Source of the DNA: Bradyrhizobium sp. Rc3b
GTDB lineage: Bacteria; Pseudomonadota; Alphaproteobacteria; Rhizobiales; Xanthobacteraceae
DNA length: 64,000 nt
NCBI RefSeq assembly: GCF_900114915.1
Contig: NZ_FOUS01000014.1
Coordinates: 186,001 to 250,000 of the forward strand
Reading direction: 5' to 3'
The position numbers and the translations under genes were made by a program. Positions within the stretch are counted from its first letter, which is position 1; each line of letters starts with the position of its first letter. Of this stretch, positions 19,702 through 29,128 are shown piece by piece. The notes beneath the pieces are model-generated. The model ran no database searches. It worked only from the letters and a program-made list of their open reading frames with translations, and had not been told where the DNA came from.

Positions 19702-20883
19702 TTATTCCGCGGGGCAGGCCGCGACGGCCGCCGGAGCGCGGTCGAGCCGCAGGCTCCACAGCGCCAGCACCAGACCGATAGCGGTGATGCCGGCTGCGAC
19801 CAGAGGCAGCGCCGAGAGGCCGAGCCCGCGGTCGATGGTGACGCCGCCGGCCCAGGCGCCGAGCGCGTTACCGAGATTGAACGCGGCGATGTTGAGGCTC
19901 GAGGCTAGCGTGCGGCCGCTGGGACCGGCCGCTTCCAGCACGCGAAGCTGGAGCGGGGCGACAGTCGCAAAGGCCGCGATGCCCAGCAGCAGGATCAGCA
20001 CGATCGCCGGGATCTTGACCGACAGCACGGCGGCGAGGCCAAGCAACACGATGGCGAGCGCGGCGAGCGTTCCGATCAACGCGCCGGCGAGGCCACGGTC
20101 GGCGAGCTTACCGCCGGCAACGTTGCCGATCGCGAGCCCGACGCCGAACACCAGCAGGATCGGCGAGACCGCTGCTTCCGAAAACCCGGTGAAGCGCGTC
20201 AGGATCGGCTGGATGTAGGTGAAGACGACGAACAGGCCGGCAAAGCCGAACACGGTCATGGCAAGGCCGAGCAACACTTGCGGGCGGCCGAGCACCGATA
20301 CTTCCTCGGCAAGCGAGACCCGCTTGTCGCCGTTGCCGACATGGCCGGGCACGAGGGCTGCGACCACGGCAAAGGCGATCACGCCGATGACCGTCACGGC
20401 CCAGAACGCCGCGCGCCAGCCGAGCATCAGGCCGAACCAGGCACCGAAGGGCACGCCCAGCAGCGTCGCGACGGTGAGACCGATGAACATGGTGGAAATC
20501 GCGGAGGCCCGCTTGTCCTCGGCGACGAGGCTCGTCGCCACCACCGACCCGACGCCGAAGAAAGTGCCGTGGGCGAGCGAGGTCAGCACGCGCGCCGTCA
20601 TCAGCAATTCGTAATTCGGCGCCAGCGCACAGGCCGCATTGCCGAGCGTGAAGATCGCCATCAGCGCGAGCAGCACGGTTTTGCGCGGCATCCGCCGCGT
20701 CGCCAGCGTCAGGACGGGCGCACCGACGAACACGCCGAGCGCATAACCGGAGATGAGCAGGCCCGCGACCGGTACCGTGACATGCATGTCGGCCGCGACC
20801 TGCAGCAAGAGGCCCATGATGATGAATTCAGTGGTGCCAATGCCGAAGGCACCGGCGGTGAGCGCGAGAACGGCGGGAGGCAT
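19702..20883 (-). CDS. MFS efflux transporter, DHA1 (AraJ/YdhP-like)
   Basis: A 393-residue inner-membrane transporter with about 12 hydrophobic segments. The first helix GAFGIGTTEFIIMGLLLQVA is the mark of the sugar-efflux/YdhP/PbuE branch of drug:H+ antiporters, and motif A-like TRRMPRKTVLL follows helix 2. Substrate is unknown. I start at ATG 20883, which has GGAG six bases upstream. It is divergent from a LysR-type regulator, which probably controls it. Confidence 0.88.
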   Translation of the reverse strand: MPPAVLALTAGAFGIGTTEFIIMGLLLQVAADMHVTVPVAGLLISGYALGVFVGAPVLTLATRRMPRKTVLLALMAIFTLGNAACALAPNYELLMTARVLTSLAHGTFFGVGSVVATSLVAEDKRASAISTMFIGLTVATLLGVPFGAWFGLMLGWRAAFWAVTVIGVIAFAVVAALVPGHVGNGDKRVSLAEEVSVLGRPQVLLGLAMTVFGFAGLFVVFTYIQPILTRFTGFSEAAVSPILLVFGVGLAIGNVAGGKLADRGLAGALIGTLAALAIVLLGLAAVLSVKIPAIVLILLLGIAAFATVAPLQLRVLEAAGPSGRTLASSLNIAAFNLGNALGAWAGGVTIDRGLGLSALPLVAAGITAIGLVLALWSLRLDRAPAAVAACPAE

Positions 20884-20982
20884 GCGTAGCTCCGATGGAT
20901 GATTACGAGCCACGCAGATAGCCGTGCCCGCGCAAAATCATTAGAATGTCCGCAATCCAATCATTTGTGACGTGAATTCAAC

Positions 20983-21936
20983 ATGGCCCGCTTCGACACC
21001 AACCGTTCCGCCGAGATGGAGGTCTTCGTCCGCGTCGTCGATCTCGGCGGGTTCACCCAGGCCGCGCGAAAGCTGCGCCTGACGCCGTCGGGCGTGAGCA
21101 AGCTGATGTCGCGGCTGGAGGCCCGGCTCGGCTCGCGGCTCGTCAACCGCACCACGCGCAAGCTGACCCTGACCGAGGAAGGCCAGGCGTTCTACCAGCG
21201 CGCCGTGCGAATCCTCGCAGAGATGGAGGAAGCCGAACGCGAGGCGGCCTCAGGCGCGGCGCCGCGCGGCCGCCTCACCGTGAACAGCAACATCCCGTTC
21301 GGCATGCTGCATCTGATGCCGCTGATCCCGCGCTTTCTGAAAGAGCATCCCGACGTGACGCTCGATCTCGTGCTGACGGACACGACGATCGACCTGATGC
21401 AGGAGCGCGCCGACGTTGCGATCCGGGTAGGACCTCTGAAAGCGTCCCGCCTGATCGCCCGCAAGCTCGGCAGCAGCCGCATGGTGGTCGTCGGCCCCCC
21501 CAACTATCTGGCGCGCTTTGGCACACCCAGAACGCCGGCGGATCTCGCCGATCACCGCGGCATCGGCTGGACCTTTCCGCGCATCCGCGGCGGCTGGCCG
21601 TTCAAGCGCGGCGATCGCACCGAGGAAGCCGTGCCGCCGCCGGTCGCGCGCGCCAGCGACGGCGAAGCCGCCCGACGCCTCTGCCTCGGCGGCGTCGGCC
21701 TCGCGCGCCTCGCCCTCTTCCATATCGGCGCCGACATCGAATCCGGCAGGCTCGTGCCGGTGCTGCAAGGCTACAATCCCGGCGACCGCGAAGACATCCA
21801 CGCCGTCTATGTCGGCCATACCGCCCCCCTGCCCGCGCGCGTCCGCGCGTTCATCGACTTTCTCGCCGAGCACGTGCGGGTGAGCGATCCCGCGCTGAAG
21901 CGGGCGGCGGATGGGAGGTGGAAATTGGTGGGGTGA
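20983..21936 (+). CDS. LysR-family transcriptional regulator
   Basis: A 317-residue regulator. The winged helix-turn-helix occupies about residues 8-65 (FVRVVDLGGFTQAARKLRLT then SGVSKLMSRLEARLGSRLVN), followed by a linker helix and a periplasmic-binding-type effector domain (LTVNSNIPFGMLHLMPLIP and on). It starts 99 bp from the divergent MFS gene, so that transporter is the likely target. The effector is unknown. The C-terminus ends in a basic stretch after VRAFIDFLAEHV. Confidence 0.92.
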   Translation: MARFDTNRSAEMEVFVRVVDLGGFTQAARKLRLTPSGVSKLMSRLEARLGSRLVNRTTRKLTLTEEGQAFYQRAVRILAEMEEAEREAASGAAPRGRLTVNSNIPFGMLHLMPLIPRFLKEHPDVTLDLVLTDTTIDLMQERADVAIRVGPLKASRLIARKLGSSRMVVVGPPNYLARFGTPRTPADLADHRGIGWTFPRIRGGWPFKRGDRTEEAVPPPVARASDGEAARRLCLGGVGLARLALFHIGADIESGRLVPVLQGYNPGDREDIHAVYVGHTAPLPARVRAFIDFLAEHVRVSDPALKRAADGRWKLVG

Positions 21937-22092
21937 GGCGTGATGGCAGAGAGAGCGTCAGTCAATCCAGACTGATGCGATCGTGTTTCGCGTGGCTGGA
22001 CCGTTGAGGACACGCCGCCGGCGCTTGCGCGAGGGTGCCGAAACCGCGAAAGTCCCAACTGTTTCAGAACTTGTCAGGGGAATTCCACACAC

Positions 22093-22770
22093 ATGCAGTT
22101 CGATGACGTCATCCTCGGTCGCCGGAGTATCCGAGGCTACAAACCCGATCCGGTCCCCAAGGAGCTGATTGCGGAAATCATTGGCTTGGCGATGCGCGCT
22201 CCGTCGTCGATGAACACCCAGCCCTGGAATTTCTATGTCATCACCGGCGAACCGCTCGATCGGATCCGCGCCGGCAACACCGAACGGATGGTGGCGGGCA
22301 TCCCGCAGTCGCGCGAGTTCCGCACGGGCCAGGCCTTTGCAGGCAAGCACCGCGACAGGCAGGTCGGCGTCGCCAAGCAATTATTCTCCGCAATGGGAAT
22401 CGAGCGCGACAACATGGAAAAACGCCAGGACTGGGTACTGCGCGGCTTCCGCCAGTTCGACGCGCCCGTCTGCGTGATCATCACCTATGACCGCGTGCTT
22501 GACGGCAGCGACGATACGCCCTTCGACTGCGGCGCCGTGGCGACCGCCCTGGTCAATGCCGCGTGGTCCCGCGGGCTCGGCGCCGTGATCAACAGCCAGG
22601 GCATCATGCAATCCCCCGTGGTGCGCGAGCACGCAGGCATAGCCGACGATCAAGTCATCATGAAAAGCATCGCGCTGGGCTGGCCGGATGAATCTTTTCC
22701 GGCGAATGCGGTGGTGTCGGAGCGGAAGTCCATCGAGGAAGCGACGGTGTTCGTCGGGTTCGAGACGTAG
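22093..22770 (+). CDS. Nitroreductase family protein
   Basis: FMN-dependent NAD(P)H oxidoreductase of 225 residues. The N-terminal GRRSIRGYKPDPVPKE binds FMN phosphate, and APSSMNTQPWNF (about 35-46) contacts the flavin ring; the C-terminal ALGWPDESFPANAVVSERK is the other typical block. The physiological substrate is unknown; relatives act on nitroaromatics or quinones. It lies 33 bp upstream of the L,D-transpeptidase gene and may be co-transcribed, with no evident functional link. Confidence 0.88.
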   Translation: MQFDDVILGRRSIRGYKPDPVPKELIAEIIGLAMRAPSSMNTQPWNFYVITGEPLDRIRAGNTERMVAGIPQSREFRTGQAFAGKHRDRQVGVAKQLFSAMGIERDNMEKRQDWVLRGFRQFDAPVCVIITYDRVLDGSDDTPFDCGAVATALVNAAWSRGLGAVINSQGIMQSPVVREHAGIADDQVIMKSIALGWPDESFPANAVVSERKSIEEATVFVGFET

Positions 22771-22803
22771 CGGCGCGCGGTCGGAAGGGCTGGAGGCACA
22801 GCA

Positions 22804-23919
22804 GTGATCCGCGCCATGGTCCGACGTGTATTCGTGCTGGCGGCGGCTTTTGCCACTGCCTTGACGCCGGTCATTTGTCTCGGCGAAAGCAGCAAGCCGT
22901 TGCCGGCCAAGGCAACGAGGGAACTACCTGCCGAGCTGCTCTCGCTGCTCGAACAGAAGAAGATGCCGAAATATTCACCTATCGTCGTGCGCCTGTTCAA
23001 AGAGGAGGCCGAGCTCGAGGTCTGGAAGCAGGACGCGACCGGCCTTTTCCAGATCCTCAAGACCTATCCGATCTGTCGGTGGTCGGGCGATCTCGGGCCG
23101 AAATTGTACGAGGGCGACCGACAGGCTCCGGAAGGGTTCTATACGATTACGCCCGAGCTGATGAATCCGAACTCCAACTTCCATCTTTCGATCAACCTCG
23201 GCTTCCCCAACACGTTCGACAGGGCGAACAAGCGCAACGGCAGCTTCCTCATGATCCACGGCGACTGCTGGTCGAGCGGTTGCTATGCCATGACCGACGA
23301 ACAGATCAGCGAAATCTATTCGCTGGCACGCGACTCATTCCTCGGCGGCCGGCCCTCGTTCCAGGTCCAGGCCTATCCGTTCCGCCTGACGCCGGCAAAC
23401 CTGGCGCGGCATCGAAATAGTCCCAACCTGGCCTTCTGGAAAATGCTCAAGATCGGCAACGATCATTTCGAGACGACGCGACTCGAACCAAGGGTGGATG
23501 TGTGCGACCGCCGCTATGTGTTCGATGCGCAACCTTCCCCGAATTCGCCGTCGCCTCCAGTGTTCAACCCTGCCGAAAAATGTCCCCCCTTCGTCGTCAA
23601 CCCGCAAATCGCGCGGCGGGCGCTGGAGAAGAGGCGCTCCGACGAGCTCGAATACGCGCGCTTTCTCGAAGACAATTTTCCGGCTGCCCCGATATACAGC
23701 GGACTGGACGGCGGAATGAACAAGGCATTTCTCACACAATTTCCGGGCAGAGTGACGCTTGCGAAAGTCATGCCGTATGCATCCTACCTGCCGCAATTGC
23801 CGCCGATCCCCTGGATCGACAATGACGGCTCGTTGACGAGTAGATGGTTTGGCAGCTCGTTGGACAAGCCGCCGGAGTGTAATCCGACGCGTGTCGGCTT
23901 CCCGTCAGGTCGGTGCTGA
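22804..23919 (+). CDS. YkuD-domain L,D-transpeptidase, YafK-like
   Basis: Exported enzyme that would form or cut meso-DAP crosslinks in peptidoglycan, or attach proteins to it. Length 371 residues. A signal peptide covers about residues 1-27 (hydrophobic VFVLAAAFATALTPVICLG). The YkuD active motif is HGDCWSSGCYAM, carrying the catalytic His and Cys, within a domain covering about residues 55-200. The C-terminal 150 residues have no known domain and five cysteines. I chose GTG 22804 because GGAGG lies seven bases upstream; an ATG four codons later is an alternative. Confidence 0.85.
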   Translation: MIRAMVRRVFVLAAAFATALTPVICLGESSKPLPAKATRELPAELLSLLEQKKMPKYSPIVVRLFKEEAELEVWKQDATGLFQILKTYPICRWSGDLGPKLYEGDRQAPEGFYTITPELMNPNSNFHLSINLGFPNTFDRANKRNGSFLMIHGDCWSSGCYAMTDEQISEIYSLARDSFLGGRPSFQVQAYPFRLTPANLARHRNSPNLAFWKMLKIGNDHFETTRLEPRVDVCDRRYVFDAQPSPNSPSPPVFNPAEKCPPFVVNPQIARRALEKRRSDELEYARFLEDNFPAAPIYSGLDGGMNKAFLTQFPGRVTLAKVMPYASYLPQLPPIPWIDNDGSLTSRWFGSSLDKPPECNPTRVGFPSGRC

Positions 23920-24117
23920 ACGCTCGCGCGGCGCCCGATGGATCATCGGTAGACAATGGCTGGCACCGGCATTCCGTCCAGGAAATGCTGGCGGCGTCGG
24001 AGCGGAGACCTTGAAAAAAGTTCGTCCCGGCTTGCTGAACCAAAGCAAGCGGCAACGAGTCCGCCTCCGCCCCGCGGGCTTCGGCGCGACAGCCTTGCGC
24101 AAACTTTGTTTGAAGGC

Positions 24118-24207
24118 TGGCGGAGAGAGTGGGATTCGAACCCACGGTACGGTTTCCCGCACACACGCTTTCCAAGCGTGCGCCTTAAGCCACTCGGCCA
24201 TCTCTCC
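24118..24207 (-). tRNA. tRNA-Ser (anticodon GGA)
   Basis: Class II tRNA. The acceptor stem GGAGAGA pairs with TCTCTCC, followed by discriminator G and an encoded CCA. The anticodon stem-loop CACGC-TTGGAAA-GCGTG gives anticodon GGA, reading UCC/UCU serine codons. A long variable arm (TGTGCGGGAAACCGTACC) and the T arm GTGGG-TTCGAAT-CCCAC complete the fold. No integrase or attachment repeat is seen next to it. Confidence 0.97.
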
Positions 24208-24401
24208 GGAGCGCCCTCTCTTGAAGGGGCGCCGATGATTTTGCAAGAGACCGCGGGGAAATCGGGTGAATTTTCCGTAAGCTGTTGTATTTACGGGATA
24301 ATATCTGACACGGCAGATGCCATGACCCGCCTGCCGGCTGAACCGGTGACGGGTTTGGCGCGACGATTCACGTAAGAACAGCAAACACGACCGGGGACGC
24401 C

Positions 24402-24743
24402 ATGACCATCCGAAGTACCATCGCCGCCGTCGGCCTGATTTCGACCCTTGGCTCCGCCTTCGCCGTGCCCGCCGCCGCGCAGGTCTGCACCCGGCAAGGG
24501 GTCGATGTCAGCTGCAATGACGGCCGGCGCGGGGTGCTGTCGGGCGATGCCATCATCTGGCCGGACGGCACGCGCTCGAGCGCCTCGCCGCATCCGAGCG
24601 TGATCATCGGCAACAAGAGCTCGGTGCATGTCGGGCCCGGCGTGTTCGTCGGCCAGGGCAAGGGCATGGTGCCAATGGACGATCCGAACGCGCCGAACAA
24701 GCGGCAATGCGCGATCCTGGATGGGGTGTCGTATTGTTATTGA
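24402..24743 (+). CDS. Small exported protein of unknown function
   Basis: I do not recognise this 113-residue product. A signal peptide ends at about residue 27 (VPAAAQ). The mature 86 residues have four cysteines (VCTRQG, VSCND, QCAIL, YCY), two near each end, suggesting disulfides in the periplasm, and a Gly/Val-rich middle (SVHVGPGVFVGQGKG). Start ATG follows GGGGACGCC. It stands alone between the tRNA and a palindromic repeat. Confidence 0.7.
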   Translation: MTIRSTIAAVGLISTLGSAFAVPAAAQVCTRQGVDVSCNDGRRGVLSGDAIIWPDGTRSSASPHPSVIIGNKSSVHVGPGVFVGQGKGMVPMDDPNAPNKRQCAILDGVSYCY

Positions 24744-24753
24744 TGTCCTCTTT

Positions 24754-24907
24754 CCTTCTCCCCTTGTTGCGGGTGAAGGTGGCGCGAAGCGCCGGATGAG
24801 GGGTGTGCATCAACGAAATATGCTTCGGAAGATTTACGCGAGAGAGAAACCCCTCACCCGTCTCGCCGCATATGCGGCGAGCCACCCTCTCCCGCAAGGG
24901 AGAGGGG
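24754..24907. repeat. Long palindromic repeat, CCCTCTCCCC type (copy 3)
   Basis: Starts CCTTCTCCCCTTGTTGCGGG, contains GTGGCGCGAAGCGCC, CCCCTCACCCGTCTCGCCGC and GCGGCGAGCCACCCTCTCCC, and ends CGCAAGGGAGAGGGG. It is the same family as 4591-4728 and 17842-17986. It lies between convergent genes (the small exported protein and otsA). Confidence 0.85.
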
Positions 24908-24933
24908 AAGAGCATCGAGCAAGCTCGTGAGAG

Positions 24934-26397
24934 CTAAATCAGCCTCACGCCTGATATCGCCGACTTCAGCCAGCGCAATGCCTGCGGCGGCTGCGCGGCG
25001 AGCGGGGCGACCGCGGCCTTCTCGGTCCGGCACTTCTCGAGCTCGGCGACGAAATCGGCCGACCATTGCTGGATGGTGTGGCCGCGCAGCTTCTTCATCA
25101 TCGCGTCCCAGCGCATCTTGCGCTCTGTGAGCGGCATCGCGGCAGCGATCGCGATCGCGCGGGCCATGCCGTCGATGTCATGCGGATTGACAACCAGCGC
25201 GGCGTCGAGCTCGTTGGCCGCGCCTGCGAATTTCGACAGCACCAGCACGCCGGGATCGGCCGGGTTTTGCGCGGCGACATATTCCTTGGCGACGAGGTTC
25301 ATGCCGTCATGCAGCGGCGTCACCACGCCGATCTGCGCGGTCCGGTAGAGCCCTGCGAGCACCGCCTGGCTGAAGCCCTTGTTCAAATAGCGGATCGGCG
25401 TCCAGTCGACCTCGCCGTGGCGGCCGTTGACGTCGGTGACGAGGCGCGCGACGTCGTTCTGCAGATTGCCATAGGCCTCGATGCCGCCGCGCGAGGGGTT
25501 GGCGATCTGGAGCAGCGAGATGCTGCGCGAGAATTGCGGCTGTTCGGTCCAGAGCCGGTCGAACGCGCTGATGCGGTTGACGAGGCCCTTCGAATAGTCG
25601 AGCCGGTCGACGCCGATCGCGAGGCGCTCGCCATTGAGGCTGCGCCGCAGCCGCGACACGTCGGGATGCGAGGCTGATTTCGCCGCGTATTGGGCGAACT
25701 TCTCCGCATCGATGCCGATCGGGAAGACCTCGCAGCGGGTGCGGCCATGCTGCGAAATCGCAACGCCGTCCTCGACGGCGAGGCCAAGCTCGCTCGCGAC
25801 ATAGCCGAGAAAATTCTGACAATCCTCCTCGGTCTGGAAGCCCAAGAGATCGTAGGCCAGCATTGCCGTGATCAGCTCGCGATGATTGGGCACGCCCTGC
25901 ATCACCGCGGCGACCGGCCACGGCGTATGCAGGAAGAAGCCGATCGGATCGTCGAGGCCGAGATCACGCAGTTCGGCGCCGAGCGCGAGGAAATGATAGT
26001 CCTGCACCCAGAACGCAGTCTTGGCTTTTCGGAAGCGCATCAAGGCGCGCGCCATGAAGGCGTTGACCTCGCGATAGCTGAGGTAATCGTCGCGCGAGAC
26101 GCGGATCAAATCGCTGCGCGAATGCAGCGCGGGCCACAGCGCCGAATTGGCGAAGCCTTCGTAATAGCCGCCGTAATGCGCCGCCGGCAGATCCAACGTC
26201 GCAATCGCGCCCGATCCGAGCGCTTCGATCTCAGCGAACGGTTCCTTCTGATGGCCGTCACGCACACGGCCTGAAGAACCCACCCAGATCGCGCCCGAAT
26301 GTTCCACAACCGGCAACAAGGCCGCCGCGAGGCCGCCCGTCATGGGCTCGTTAGGCTTGCCGCGGGCGACGCGATTCGAAACGACGACTAAGTTCAC
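24934..26397 (-). CDS. otsA: Trehalose-6-phosphate synthase OtsA
   Basis: GT20 glycosyltransferase that makes trehalose-6-phosphate from UDP-glucose and glucose-6-phosphate, for osmotic and desiccation protection. Length 487 residues. Visible are NLVVVSNRV at the start, WVQDYHFLALG (the Asp-Tyr-His donor region), GVDRLDYSKGLVNR with the phosphate-binding Arg/Lys, and the nucleotide-binding DGMNLVAKEYVAAQ. The start is a GTG with AGGAGGGGAC upstream. otsB lies upstream on the same strand, but otsA has its own EcfG-type promoter 35 bp before the start, so it should respond to the PhyR/EcfG general stress pathway. Confidence 0.96.
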   Translation of the reverse strand: MNLVVVSNRVARGKPNEPMTGGLAAALLPVVEHSGAIWVGSSGRVRDGHQKEPFAEIEALGSGAIATLDLPAAHYGGYYEGFANSALWPALHSRSDLIRVSRDDYLSYREVNAFMARALMRFRKAKTAFWVQDYHFLALGAELRDLGLDDPIGFFLHTPWPVAAVMQGVPNHRELITAMLAYDLLGFQTEEDCQNFLGYVASELGLAVEDGVAISQHGRTRCEVFPIGIDAEKFAQYAAKSASHPDVSRLRRSLNGERLAIGVDRLDYSKGLVNRISAFDRLWTEQPQFSRSISLLQIANPSRGGIEAYGNLQNDVARLVTDVNGRHGEVDWTPIRYLNKGFSQAVLAGLYRTAQIGVVTPLHDGMNLVAKEYVAAQNPADPGVLVLSKFAGAANELDAALVVNPHDIDGMARAIAIAAAMPLTERKMRWDAMMKKLRGHTIQQWSADFVAELEKCRTEKAAVAPLAAQPPQALRWLKSAISGVRLI

Positions 26398-26431
26398 AGG
26401 TCGTCCCCTCCTGTTTCATTCCACCCCGTTT

Positions 26432-26456
26432 AACTGCCGTTCATCAATATGGTTCC
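26432..26456 (-). promoter_or_regulatory. EcfG-type general stress promoter of otsA
   Basis: On the minus strand GGAAC is followed after 16 bases by AGTT, close to the alphaproteobacterial EcfG consensus GGAAC-N16/17-CGTT. The -10 element lies about 35 bases before the otsA GTG. Trehalose synthesis genes are known members of this regulon in rhizobia. Confidence 0.65.
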
Positions 26457-26638
26457 TGATCATCGTTTCAACCAATTGAAACCAAAATCGGGCACGCGCG
26501 TTGGAACTGGTTTCGCTTCGGGAACCCTAGATTTCGTTGCAAAGACAGCTCATGCGGGCATGTTGCGCAGCACGCATTGCAGCGCGCGGCGGCGCCGTTC
26601 CCAGAGCATCATGTCTGCGACATGGCGCTGCCTTTGTT

Positions 26639-27457
26639 TCACCTCGGGTCGAGCAGGCGGGCGAGGAATGCACGCACATCGTTCGGCGCGTCGAAATGGC
26701 CATTCACGCCCATGGCACGGCGGCCGACCGAGAAGGCAAGCCCGTTCATGTCGGGCATGATCGCGAACACGGTTTCATCGGTGACGTCATCACCGATGAA
26801 GATCGGACGCCGTCCCTTGAACGGTTCCCGCTTCATCAATTCGCGCACGCCGGTCGCCTTGGTGAATCCGGAATGCTTGATCTCGCAGACGAACTTGCCG
26901 GGCAGCACTTCGATCGGCGCATTGGGCAGGTCGGCGCGGATCACCGAGACCGATTCGTAGATCGCTTTCTCCGCGTGCGGCGCGAGGCGGTAATGCAGCG
27001 CGAGCGAATAACCCTTGTCCTCGAGCAGAATGCCGGGTGAAAGCTTGGCGATGGCGGCCAGCCGCCGCTTCAGCTCCTTGTCCAGCGGCGGCGCGTGCAC
27101 GTCATCGGCCTCATTGTCGATCGACAGCCGCATCTCCGCGCCGTGGCCGGCGACGGCGCGGAACACATCGGGCGCGAAGATCAGGTCGATGTCGTTGAGC
27201 GAACGACCGCTGACCAGCGCCAGCGCGCCGGAGGTACGCTCGGTCAGCCGATTCAGCGTGTCCGACAGGCCCGGCGGCACCCATACTTCGCGCGGCGTCG
27301 GCATCAGGTCGAGCAGCGTGCCGTCGATGTCGAGCAGGATTGCGGTCTCGTCGAGATGCGGCACCAGCGCATGCGGAACCGGCACCGCATCCGGTGCTTC
27401 GTCGTCATGCATGGTGCGCTTCTGGTCCAACGCCATTTCTGCAAGTTCTGATTTCAT
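26639..27457 (-). CDS. otsB: Trehalose-6-phosphate phosphatase OtsB
   Basis: HAD-superfamily phosphatase that releases trehalose from trehalose-6-phosphate. Length 272 residues from the ATG at 27457. The nucleophile motif is LLDIDGTLLD (Asp43, Asp45); motif II is ALVSGRSL; and motifs III/IV appear in HSGFTKATGVRELM and FIGDDVTDETVF. The start lies four bases after the stop of the MFS gene, so the two are translationally coupled. otsA is downstream but separated by a 241-bp gap with its own promoter. Confidence 0.93.
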   Translation of the reverse strand: MKSELAEMALDQKRTMHDDEAPDAVPVPHALVPHLDETAILLDIDGTLLDLMPTPREVWVPPGLSDTLNRLTERTSGALALVSGRSLNDIDLIFAPDVFRAVAGHGAEMRLSIDNEADDVHAPPLDKELKRRLAAIAKLSPGILLEDKGYSLALHYRLAPHAEKAIYESVSVIRADLPNAPIEVLPGKFVCEIKHSGFTKATGVRELMKREPFKGRRPIFIGDDVTDETVFAIMPDMNGLAFSVGRRAMGVNGHFDAPNDVRAFLARLLDPR

Positions 27458-27461
27458 CAGT

Positions 27462-28946
27462 CTACTCCATAAAGGCAAGCGGCCGCGCGATTTGTTCGAG
27501 CGATTTGCGCTCCGCAGGGACGGCATAGCGCCAAGCCACGATCGCGGCTGCGATCATCAGGAATGACCCCAGCAGATAGCCGGCGAACACGCTGGTGCGT
27601 GATCCCGTGTCGATCAATACGCCGAACAGCGCCGGCCCAATCACGCCGCCGATGCCGGTGCCGACCGCGTAGAACACCGCGATCGCCAGCGCGCGAACTT
27701 CGAGCGGAAAGGTCTCGCTGACGGTGAGATAGGCCGCGCTCGCGGCCGGCGAGGCGAAGAAGAAGATCACCATCCAGGCGATGGTCTGCCCCTGCGCGGT
27801 AAGCACACCGATGGAGAACAGATAGCCGGAGATCGCCAGCAACAGGCCCGATACGCCATAGGTGAACATGATCATGACACGGCGGCCGAGCGTATCGAAC
27901 AGCCGGCCGAGCAGCAGCGGCCCGAGGAAATTGCCGGCGGCGAACGGGAGCAGGTACCAGCCGACATGATCGGCACTGATGCCGTAGAAATCGGTCAGCA
28001 CCAGCGCGAAGGTGAAGAAGATGGCATTGTAGAAGAACGCCTGCGCGCTCATCAGCACGAGGCCGACCAGCGCGCGCTGGCGGTATGCCGAGAACAGCGT
28101 GTGCACGACCTCGCGGATCGGCGTGTGATCGCGCATCTTCAGCCGGATTTTCATGAAGCGCCCGTCGCTCGTATCCTTATCACGTCCGATCACCGAGCGT
28201 TCGATCTCGTCGACGATCGCATGGGCCTGATCGGGACGGCCATGGATCATCAGCCAGCGCGGACTCTCCGGAATCCACATCCGCATCAGGAGCACGACGA
28301 GGCCGACGGTCGCGCCGATGAGATAAGCCAGGCGCCAGCCGAGATCGGGGCTGATCACAGCAGGATCCAGCAGCACGATGGACGCCACTGCGCCCATTGC
28401 GGCCCCGATCCAGAAGCTGCCGTTGATGACGAGATCGGTCCAGCCGCGATAGCGCGCCGGCACCAGCTCCTGGATGGTCGAGTTGATCGCGGTGTATTCG
28501 CCGCCGATGCCGGCGCCGGTGAGGAAGCGAAACAGCGCGTAGCTGGCGACATCCCATGACAGCGCGGTCGCGGCCGTCGCCGAGAGATAGAGCGCCAGCG
28601 TGATGAAGAACAGCTTCTTGCGGCCGATGCGGTCAGTCAGCCAGCCGAAGCCGAGAGCACCGAGCACGGCGCCGGCGAGATAGGCGGAATTGGCAATACC
28701 GAGATCGAGATTGGAGAATTGCAGCGACGGGCTCTGCTTCAGCGCACCGGAGAGCGCGCCGGCCAGCGTCACCTCGAGCCCGTCGAGGATCCAGGTGATG
28801 CCGAGGGCCAGCACGACGCGGGTGTGAAAGCCGCTCCAGGGCAGCGCGTCGAGCCGCGCGGGGATACTGGTCTCGACGATGCGATCGGCCGGGGCTGCCG
28901 CGACCACAGGAGCATAGTTCGGCGCTGGGCTTTGCTGCAATTCCAT
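27462..28946 (-). CDS. MFS transporter, sugar-porter-like, coupled to otsB
   Basis: A 494-residue inner-membrane permease with about 12 hydrophobic segments. It has the MFS motif GWLTDRIGRKKLFF after helix 2, the PESPRWLMIHGR block after helix 6 (typical of sugar and metabolite:H+ symporters), and DTLGRRVMIM after helix 8. The substrate is unknown; tight coupling to otsB suggests a role in sugar or compatible-solute movement, but that is inference. The longer in-frame start at 29015 lacks support; I use the ATG at 28946. The N-terminal 45 residues are a cytoplasmic, low-complexity lead. Confidence 0.85.
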   Translation of the reverse strand: MELQQSPAPNYAPVVAAAPADRIVETSIPARLDALPWSGFHTRVVLALGITWILDGLEVTLAGALSGALKQSPSLQFSNLDLGIANSAYLAGAVLGALGFGWLTDRIGRKKLFFITLALYLSATAATALSWDVASYALFRFLTGAGIGGEYTAINSTIQELVPARYRGWTDLVINGSFWIGAAMGAVASIVLLDPAVISPDLGWRLAYLIGATVGLVVLLMRMWIPESPRWLMIHGRPDQAHAIVDEIERSVIGRDKDTSDGRFMKIRLKMRDHTPIREVVHTLFSAYRQRALVGLVLMSAQAFFYNAIFFTFALVLTDFYGISADHVGWYLLPFAAGNFLGPLLLGRLFDTLGRRVMIMFTYGVSGLLLAISGYLFSIGVLTAQGQTIAWMVIFFFASPAASAAYLTVSETFPLEVRALAIAVFYAVGTGIGGVIGPALFGVLIDTGSRTSVFAGYLLGSFLMIAAAIVAWRYAVPAERKSLEQIARPLAFME

Positions 28947-29076
28947 CGGGTTGTTGTGTCTGATCAATGGAAGCGCCCCCGGTTCACATGATGTGGACGG
29001 GGTCGATCCGATCATCGGGGTGCGGCATTCCGCCTGCCACCTGCGACAACGTCTGCGGCGAGGCCGGGTTCCCAGG

Positions 29077-29101
29077 GGAACGGCCCTTCATACCGCTCGT
29101 T
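29077..29101 (+). promoter_or_regulatory. EcfG-type general stress promoter of the DUF3175 gene
   Basis: GGAAC at 29077-29081, a 16-base spacer, then CGTT at 29098-29101: an exact match to the EcfG consensus. It ends 27 bases before the DUF3175 start codon, leaving room for a short leader. Confidence 0.8.
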
Positions 29102-29128
29102 TCCGATGGAGCCGCAAGGAGTTGACGC

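Noticed and set aside
24118..24760. tRNA-Ser as an integration site for a mobile element
   Set aside because: No integrase and no second copy of the tRNA 3' end within reach.
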